From: Neodiprion pinetum
Taxonomy: Eukaryota > Arthropoda > Insecta > Hymenoptera > Diprionidae
DNA length: 64,000 bases
NCBI RefSeq assembly: GCF_021155775.2
Contig: NC_060234.1
Coordinates: 21,942,026-22,006,025, forward strand
Reading direction: 5' to 3'
Below the pieces are notes generated by a model. The model was not told the DNA's origin. It worked only from the letters and a program-made list of their open reading frames with translations, and did not search any database. A program made the translations under genes and the position numbers. Of this stretch, positions 57,301 to 64,000 are shown piece by piece. Numbering within the stretch: position 1 is the stretch's first letter; each line of letters opens with the position of its first letter.

Positions 57301-60300
57301 GACCTTTTTCTCCATCGCCCTACTCTACATACTCTAAGCGCTAGTCGAAACCCATTCGAAAATCCAAATTTTCAATTCGCGATATCTCAGCAACCAAGGC
57401 CCATGAGATTGAAAATCAAAAAAACACGTTAAATCGGGGGTCCTTACCTTTCACCACGTGCAAGAACAACGCAGTTCGCGACATCAAACCGCCCTACTCG
57501 CCTTGTCAGATTTGCTTCAGTTCAGTTATTGTACAGTGGGGATATTATTATTTTATTCATTTTCACTATAATTAGCGCAAGTAACATTGCTAATGATTTT
57601 TTAATTGTATTTTCTCTGTTTCTAACTTTTGATTCAGGCCACCGTAGGTCCCATTCATCCTCATATTCATCCCATGCCAACTTATTGTCCGTAGAAAATC
57701 AAAATTTCGATATATCGTTTCACTTTTTGACTATCGTTTGACCCAGTTATGACCAAATTCGTAAATGATAGAAAAAGTGCTTTCATCTGTGCAAGCACCA
57801 TTTTTTAAGCAGCAAAGTGTATCAGACATCAAAAACTTCTATAGAAAACTTGCTCAAAGTAAGGTTTCAATAACAAATTGACTACAATTGAATAGATTAA
57901 AGGTGAAATTAATAAATACACAGAGTTTCACAAAAGTTTCACAGAAGTTACACGCTGGCTGTTTACGTCCCTTGAAATGTTACGGTATCAATAGCAGTCA
58001 TGTGTGAATCGGTTTAGGACTGGAGTAATTAAGAACCAATTAAAACGCATGTATCAAGTCGAGATAATTATTAGTCGCCTTCTCAACAGACTTTTTGGTC
58101 CTCTTTGCACTTCTGTCTTTAATTTGCCATTCCAAAGGACACTCGGTGACAAATAGCGTGTAATACATTGTAACATATACACTTGACCCTCATTCTTGAA
58201 CGACAATTTTGGTCAAGTACTTGCCAGACCTTCGTTATTGGTTTGCCAACGTTGTACATATATTGGGTGTGTCAGCTTTTACCCAGGACAATGAATGATA
58301 ATCGATATTGTGACCAGTTTTGTTGTTTGGTAACGACAATACCTGTTATTCTCAAAACTCTGAGGCTTTTATCTTCATTTTCTTCTTTGTAGTCGGTAGT
58401 TATTGCACTGCTCCTGGTATGGAATACCATGCGTAAAGCGTACGTGCGGGACACGTGTATCCACGGGGGGTCCGACTTTTCAGCGCGTGCAACAAGTGTT
58501 TCTACATGTGTCACGAGTACGGGATATCCCTCGCAGGACCTTTTCAGGACCTCGACGGACACCGTACTAAATCATTTTCTACGAGGCTGACTCCCTTTCG
58601 GTGTATTTGTACGTCCGTATTAGAAATGCCCGCCGCGAACTTTGAGACCATTTCGGATCTATCCTCGGACGCATATGCAGCGTTGCGTTTTCGCAAGAGA
58701 TGCGATCCCAGGCTGATACACAGATTTTAATCACATTTTTAAAAACTTTAGGTTTCCGTAAAAAATATTTAATTTCAGTATGTAAAACCAAATCAAGTTT
58801 TGAGATATAAAGGCATTTCATAAGCGTGTGAAATTCTTCTTCAATGATATTTTCATACTTTGGCTTGTCTGAAAAAGAGGTTTTACTTACGGTGGATTTG
58901 ATAGAAGAATTACGTATTCGTGTTTTTGACGGATTCGTATCTGGAGTAAATTCATGGTGCACAATTGATTCCTGGGGATCGAATGTGTCGTATTCAAATA
59001 AGCAAGTTTCGGTATGGTGACATTGAAAAAAAAATGCTTGCAAAATACTTGACGCACAAATTGAAACGCTGGCAAAAAATCATCATGGCCGCCGTTTTTC
59101 TACTGGATATAAAATTTTGACGGTATACGATTCCTTTTCCACCCTCATTACAAGTTACCAAGTGTTATTTTACGACGATAAAAATGGCGACAAGAATCGT
59201 TTCGCGGTAATATTCCTCCTTCGATAATACCTAAAAATTCTTCATGTATTTCGATCTTCCTGTGCTGATGTTCATCATGAAATCGGTCGAGTAGAAAGGG
59301 TATGTACCTATCGCCACAACGGCTGTAGTATATTCGCGTCGCAAATGCAAACAAGTATTAGAGTCTTAAAAAAATTGACTATGGTTTAAAGAAAAAAATC
59401 CCCCCCCCCCCAAAATACACGTAATTAAATTTCATTAAGGTTGCCAATGAGGAATTCGACATTACGTGTCGAGTGTGTGCTGCAGGGTCACGGCTAAGAA
59501 ATGCGCAACACCTTCCCCTATCAGGAATACTTCTGGTTAATCAGACTAATCGTAATCTATATCCGCTCCTGCCCCCGTCGCTCCTCTCCGTTAATTATTA
59601 TTCACCCACACCGGATTTCGGCACGTACAAACAGAGTGCTCACATTCAACCTGCATGGTGGCTACAGACATCATCAAACGCGTTATTCAGGGCCGAGTTC
59701 GGGCTACATGCACATCGCATCTCTCTCTCTCTCTCTGTCTCTCTCTCTCTCTCTGTCTCTCTCTCTCTTTCTCTCTCTCTCGCTATGTATCTGTGTACGG
59801 CACCGTTGCCTGGCGTTGTTATGGCTACGAGAGTCCGCGGTCATGGCTACACGGGGAGCAGCAGGGAATGATTCGAAATCCCCGCAACGACCTGCGAGCC
59901 TAGTCAGAGATCCCGAGCCGTGAAAAAATTGGATCCCGGTTGAGCGGTCAGTATTGAATTTTCCAGCGGGCTATTTGCGCGGAAATCAAATGTATCGTTG
60001 AAATTGATTAACGTTCATTACGAGTTATTTCTACTGATTGCTATCTTGTCATGTGATTGTCATTGATTTCCAGTATACCAAGTGGTTCTGAATTGAGCTC
60101 CGATTATTTCTGAGCGCTCCAAACGATCTTCAGTGATCTTTGGATTAGATGGAGTCACAGGAAATCACACCAAATCACTGAAAATCGATGAGAACGCTGG
60201 GAGGGCATTGGACATCTATCGACTGGACATCAACGACAGTAGGCGAAAAGTTGGAGGTCAATGGGTTATTATGAAATTGAACCCATTTGAGATTTGACGC

Positions 60301-63300
60301 AACACTTGCGATCTTCACGATTATCGATGCGCGTAGCGTGATTTTTTCAACGTTTGCAGCATGTGATTTCCAATGGTTCCAGTTGTCGTGACTGATTCTT
60401 GCAATCTTCTGCATTCAAGTTTCTTGGATTTACAATTTCATTTGTAGTTATTAAATTTATGACATTCTTGAGCGAATGAAATTTTCACTTCCATCTCACC
60501 TGTCGAACTTCATCCCGCGCCGAATCCGGTCTCACAAGAAATTTTTAGATTACACGCAGGGCTCGTGGAGGCATATATGTATATATTACGTATTTATATA
60601 TATACTTAACGGACATGGGTAACACAGTGATCATACCTACGTACACATGGGAATCTTCAGTGGCCGCAGCGTTACGCCCCATTACCGTTTTATGGTACGG
60701 CCTGGATTCAGTTACATCGGCTCTAGTTTCGCGCCATTTATATACCATGGCTTCTCTTTCACCGCTATACCTATGTCTGCAAATTTCACTAATTGCATTT
60801 CGAGCCGCCGCTCTCTCGGCGAAAGCGTCTTCTCTACGGCATCCGAAATACATTTTGACGTGCTTAATCAAACCAAGAATTTTTCGAATCTTAATTACTG
60901 CCGTGTTTCGCTCAACAATGAAGCAGCTCATTCGGTTTTAGGATCTGCAACGTGAATAATTTAATTTTTGCGAAACACTGGTAAGACAGATTCAATTTCT
61001 ACTTTCACTTTCGGGTCATTTTATTCATCGTCTTTTGAAAAACGAAATTCGACGAGGAATTGCTCGATAATATTGTGTTTTCTATATTACATAATGAAAA
61101 CCGTTCCGTAATCAACTCTTTTACCTTTCACATATAAATCCACTTTCGAGAGAATTTTTTTTTTTTAGATTCTCGAGCTTAAACAGTTTTTGAGAGAGGT
61201 ACTCTGCCAAAATCTGCAACAGACAAGCGATCCCTGAAATAATTGAAAAAAACATGACGCGTTTCGTTGAATGTCAACCATTTCGGATGTCTATGAAAGA
61301 GGACTTTCCCGTGCGAATGCTACACAAATACGAGCCGTCGACAAAAAAAGACGTGGTTTTTGATCCCGTGTCGACTTTTGGCCTATTTTTCTTTCTGTTT
61401 GTTTTTTTATTTTATTTTTTTTCTTTTTCGTCTTTCCGGAGGATTTCAGACAAGGTCAAACGGGATTTCTACCGCAGGAAAGTTTGCGGCGTGCGGGGGC
61501 GAGAGTGAGAGAGGAAGATTTTGAAACGGGCACTGGACCCACCTCATGTCACGCATTATTCACGCGCTCGCTCGCAATCTTGTTTTAAACACCAGAGAAA
61601 GAGAGGATCTTGGGAGGGCGAAAGGAGCTCCTGAAGTTAGGCGCTAAGAACAATGCGATAAATGACCAACGGTCGACGGTCGACGGACGACGGGACCAAC
61701 TTCATACGATCGCAGATTCCGAGAAGGCTTCTTGGACGTGACTTCAACATGTGGGACAAACATTAAAAACTACGGACCTACTGTTCAACGGCTCTCCGGC
61801 TCTCCGTTGCATGCTGGGCGGCTGGAGGCGAAAAGAGAGCAGAGGAGAGGAGAGGAGAGGAAATACTCGCACGCTGCGCCAGTCAAGCACCCCTCTGTAC
61901 TTGCTCGTGGTTGATTATTAGATTTTAAACGAAAACAAAACTGGGACACTTGCTATTCGGACACGTGGCTTGCACGCTCCTTCACTGTCCTCTGTCATTG
62001 CATGCCCCTCGAATATCTTTGAACTTTGACACACAGCTAGGAAATTAAGATAGTGTAATTTGTGTTCAATAATTTACGCAAGCCCTGAAATTACACGTTT
62101 GTACGTACAATAGGGTGTTTGAGAAAACAGTAATTTACGATCTTCCACGTGACGTGGATGGCTCATTTTTTGACATAAACAAACTTTTTATGGGGTGCAT
62201 TGGTGGAAAATCGCAAAGTATTGTCTTTTGAAAAACCCTTATATACAATGAAGAAAAGATGCAGAGTAGCTCGTTTCTGATCGTTAAAACATCTTCAACC
62301 TGTAGCTAAACTCGTTGATTCGACAAATTGGCTGAACTTTTGTTAATGAAACCGTTAATATTGTTTTCGTACACCTTGGCTGCTGTAGCGGTGGTTCACC
62401 AAAAAATGCCTAAAGATGATGACAAAGTTTTCCCTCCCCTCCCTCCTAAAAAAAAGAAGAACTGTGATTGACTTCTTTTAATAAGAACATGCTGATGTTG
62501 AATTGTTTTATTAATTTTAAGAACTTGGTTTGCTAGTAAATCGATTTTGAAACTCATGATGTAGCAGGCGGGGAAGCTCTTTCCCCGGAATAATACACAC
62601 AGTATTCTGAAAGTTTCATAACTTCAACACAAGTTCCCTAATGTGGTTTTCAAATTTTTGCAACCGTTTAATTATATTCACTGTACTCAGTGTGAATTTA
62701 TTTATCGGATTTTATCAGTATTATTTAGTTACCAATTTTTTTTTCCACTGTATAGCCCATCAATTAAGTTGACTGATTCCTTCATTCGAGACATCTTCTA
62801 ACGTGTTTAGGTTGAATATATTTTTGAACCGACTGAGTGTAAGGAAAACGCATTTCGAGGGTGATGAACCTCTTTGAGATTCGAAATTATTTGGTGATTT
62901 GATTTCAATGCGTTCAGGGTCGGTAGTAATTTATGGAAAATAAAACTTCTACATTAGGAACAGAAAATATTTTAAAAAAAATAGTGTTTTTTACGAGGAA
63001 TATTATACGAGGATCGGATCAAGATTTACCAAAATTTTATCATTTCACGTTATACAGACTTTCTCCCTAAAAAGTTATAGCCCGAGACTAAACTATAATC
63101 TATAAAATAAACTGGATAATGTTTCATAGAGATCTTGAAACTTCATCAATATTACTAATTATTTGTCGTAAGAGTAAAAAAATTTAGTTTCGTATCTAAA
63201 TCCTAGAATAATTAGAAAGATAATAAATCTGTAGTTTCTTTATCGGTCAAGGTGGGTTTATATTAATCATCTCGAAATAATGCTTCGAATTTTGATATTT

Positions 63301-63784
63301 CGAGGAATATTAATAACCTTCATCTCAATATCAACGGAAATTAATGAATAAGTTTTGGGAATGTGCGAAACCTTCCTTCCGCAGGACCAAAAAAATCTCG
63401 TTAAAAAATTCACCAGTACTTCATGCGTAAGAAATATACACAGAACCTTTGATTACAGTGACATGTTGCCGCTGAACTGCCAGAGCGCCCCGTCAAACGG
63501 AGTTCAATCGGTGAACGGATCGGTATCTTCGAGTGGCGGAGGAAATCACCAGGCACTTCAGCCCCTGGACTCGGGAAGTCCGAGTCTTGCGATGTCGCCG
63601 CTCTCTACAATGGGCATGTCACCGGCGACCCTGAACCCGTGTAGTCCGATGGGCATGAGTCCTATGGGGCCTCATCATCACGGGTACGCGGCCCCAGTCA
63701 CGCCTTCCTCGGTCCACAACGGCGGCCTGAGTCCCATAAACGACGTCAAGTCTCTCTGCTACGGCCGCAGTCTTTACGACACGA
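54010..63784 (+). CDS. Six4: Homeobox protein Six4, 3'-partial
   Basis: Exons 54010-54365, 55363-55824 and 63459-63784 join in phase to 381 residues and continue beyond the window. Residues 1-95 are Ser/His/Pro-rich. The SIX domain runs from FSPEQISCMCEAL (96) through FLWSLPPGELLRGGESVLMA and LYSILEGHPFS to GRPLGAVDKYRLR (about 198). The homeodomain (about 200-267) has IWDGEETVYCFKERSRNALK and a recognition helix VSNWFKNRRQRDR. The VYCFKE...SRNALK and RDRTPQ features favour the Six4/5 class over Six1/2 (so) and Six3/6 (Optix). Exon 3 is a Ser/Gly/Met/Pro-rich tail with GMSP repeats. Six4 acts in the nucleus with Eya in mesoderm, muscle and gonad development in flies. The start at 54010 (AGGATGTCT) is preferred; an in-frame ATG at 53941 would add 23 residues. 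Confidence 0.93.
54366..55362 (+). other. Six4 intron 1
   Basis: An intron of about 1 kb; nothing recognised beyond the frame read-through of exon 1. Confidence 0.8.
55363..55824 (+). CDS. Six4: Six4 coding exon 2 (SIX domain and homeodomain)
   Basis: After TTCAAAAG the first G completes Arg, then FLWSLP begins. The exon holds nearly all of the SIX domain and the entire homeodomain, ending RTPQAR plus two bases before GTGAGT. Third positions are GC-rich compared with the flanks, as expected for a conserved exon. Confidence 0.96.
56418..57509. mobile_element. Long foldback element, about 1.1 kb
   Basis: Arms of roughly 450 bases are inverted copies. The left starts CTCAGAAGGAGAGTAGGGAGG and includes CCTTGCACGTGGTGAAAGGT. 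The right ends with the inverted CTGACAAGGCGAGTAGGGCGG and ACCTTTCACCACGTGCAAG. Matching internal blocks include TTCTTGCACTTTTTCACT. The centre has no transposase frame. Candidate target duplication is unclear (AATTTAC against GATTTGC). Confidence 0.82.
59400..59411 (+). repeat. Poly-C tract, 12 bases
   Basis: A C homopolymer flanked by A-rich sequence within Six4 intron 2. Confidence 0.95.
59719..59782 (+). repeat. (CT)n microsatellite
   Basis: An interrupted CT repeat of about 64 bases with CTGTCT interruptions. Leu/Ser-rich frames across it are artefacts of the repeat. Confidence 0.95.
63459..63784 (+). CDS. Six4: Six4 coding exon 3 (C-terminal tail, partial gene)
   Basis: After GATTACAG, T completes Thr, then DMLPLNCQSAPSNGVQSVNG begins. 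The tail has repeats of GMSP and is His/Pro/Ser-rich; it ends SLCYGRSLYDT plus one base before donor GTAAGT. The low-complexity tail fits a transactivation region. The remaining exon(s) lie to the right of the window. Confidence 0.85.
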
Positions 63785-64000
63785 GTAAGTTGGATTTGTT
63801 CATTCTCCGACAACGAGTATGGATTGCACATTAGCAGGAATTTAATAATAACGAGAGAATACCTACACTTTTCCAGTTGTAATTTATACGTGCCACTGAT
63901 TTTTTCTGTAGCTAGTAGATTTTCCAGCACTGTGAATTTAGGTGGGTACTTTAATTATTGTGCCAAGAATAATTGGTCCGGTCTGCCTAAATCATGAGTC
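63785..64000 (+). other. Start of Six4 intron 3
   Basis: Begins with donor GTAAGT. AT-rich with no exon seen before the window edge. Confidence 0.8.

Larger units (their letters stand above)
55825..63458 (+). other. Six4 intron 2, 7.6 kb
   Basis: A large intron right after the homeodomain. It contains a 1.1-kb foldback element (56418-57509), a 12-base C run (59400-59411), a (CT)n tract (59719-59782) and GC-richer patches near 58400-58700, 59460-59950, 60600-60850 and 61480-62000. No exon could be supported. A minus-strand frame at 58579-59043 (154 codons, starting at TTG) is not recognised. This is a plausible site for enhancers or an alternative promoter. Confidence 0.6.

Noticed and set aside
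57030..57344. 104-codon frame in the 1.1-kb foldback
   Set aside because: It lies in one arm of the inverted repeat, is Lys/Phe-rich and shows no transposase motif.
58579..59043. 154-codon minus-strand frame in Six4 intron 2
   Set aside because: It starts at TTG, and no domain or splice context supports it. A decayed element fragment is possible but not demonstrable.
59473..59923. Overlapping frames rich in Ser and Leu
   Set aside because: They are translations of the (CT)n repeat at 59719-59782.
1..64000. CRISPR arrays, operons, bacterial-type regulatory sites
   Set aside because: The DNA is animal nuclear sequence with GT-AG introns. No spaced direct repeats or bacterial gene organisation were seen.

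Overview
This window is nuclear DNA from an animal, almost certainly an insect. It is AT-rich, the genes are split by GT-AG introns, and intergenic space is long and full of small palindromic transposable elements. The four proteins are clear metazoan families. Their best fit by memory is to hymenopteran (possibly sawfly-like) orthologs, but that placement is an inference. Four protein-coding genes can be assembled exon by exon, with splice phases that match at every junction used.

Layout. (1) 1-2777, minus strand: a Stk40-type pseudokinase, six coding exons, with the 3' end running off the left edge. (2) About 2800-4800: a spacer with a GC-rich core, probably a shared head-to-head promoter region. 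(3) 4000-13528, plus strand: homer. It has candidate non-coding leader exons near 4.8-5.0 kb, a five-base first coding exon at 9994-9998, then the EVH1 and coiled-coil exons at 11.2-13.5 kb. (4) 13.5-20.6 kb: very AT-rich DNA with no gene seen, possibly including a long homer 3' UTR. (5) 21163-27745, plus strand: a complete Lamp1-type lysosomal membrane glycoprotein in seven exons. A 121-codon upstream ORF stops inside its first ATG. (6) 27.7-52.4 kb: a gene-poor interval with miniature inverted-repeat elements, a broken Penelope-like reverse transcriptase and several unexplained GC-rich islands. (7) 54010 to the right edge, plus strand: a Six4-type homeobox gene. Three coding exons are visible, the second intron is 7.6 kb, and the 3' end lies outside the window.

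The genes are not a pathway or operon. Stk40 is a COP1-linked pseudokinase scaffold, Homer a postsynaptic and calcium-signalling scaffold, Lamp1 a lysosomal membrane protein, and Six4 a mesoderm and gonad transcription factor. The long flank upstream of Six4 and its large intron are the natural place for developmental enhancers.

Mobile DNA. One 278-bp element has a perfect 8-bp target duplication (hAT- or P-like). A three-copy MITE family has termini ending in TA/CAGAGTGAA (mariner-like). Several long foldback elements occur, two of which share a terminal core. One Penelope-like element is decayed. I found no convincing new molecular system. The most interesting leads are the Lamp1 upstream ORF, the foldback families, the 26-bp array of splice-acceptor-like repeats in the homer leader intron, and the GC-rich islands between Lamp1 and Six4.
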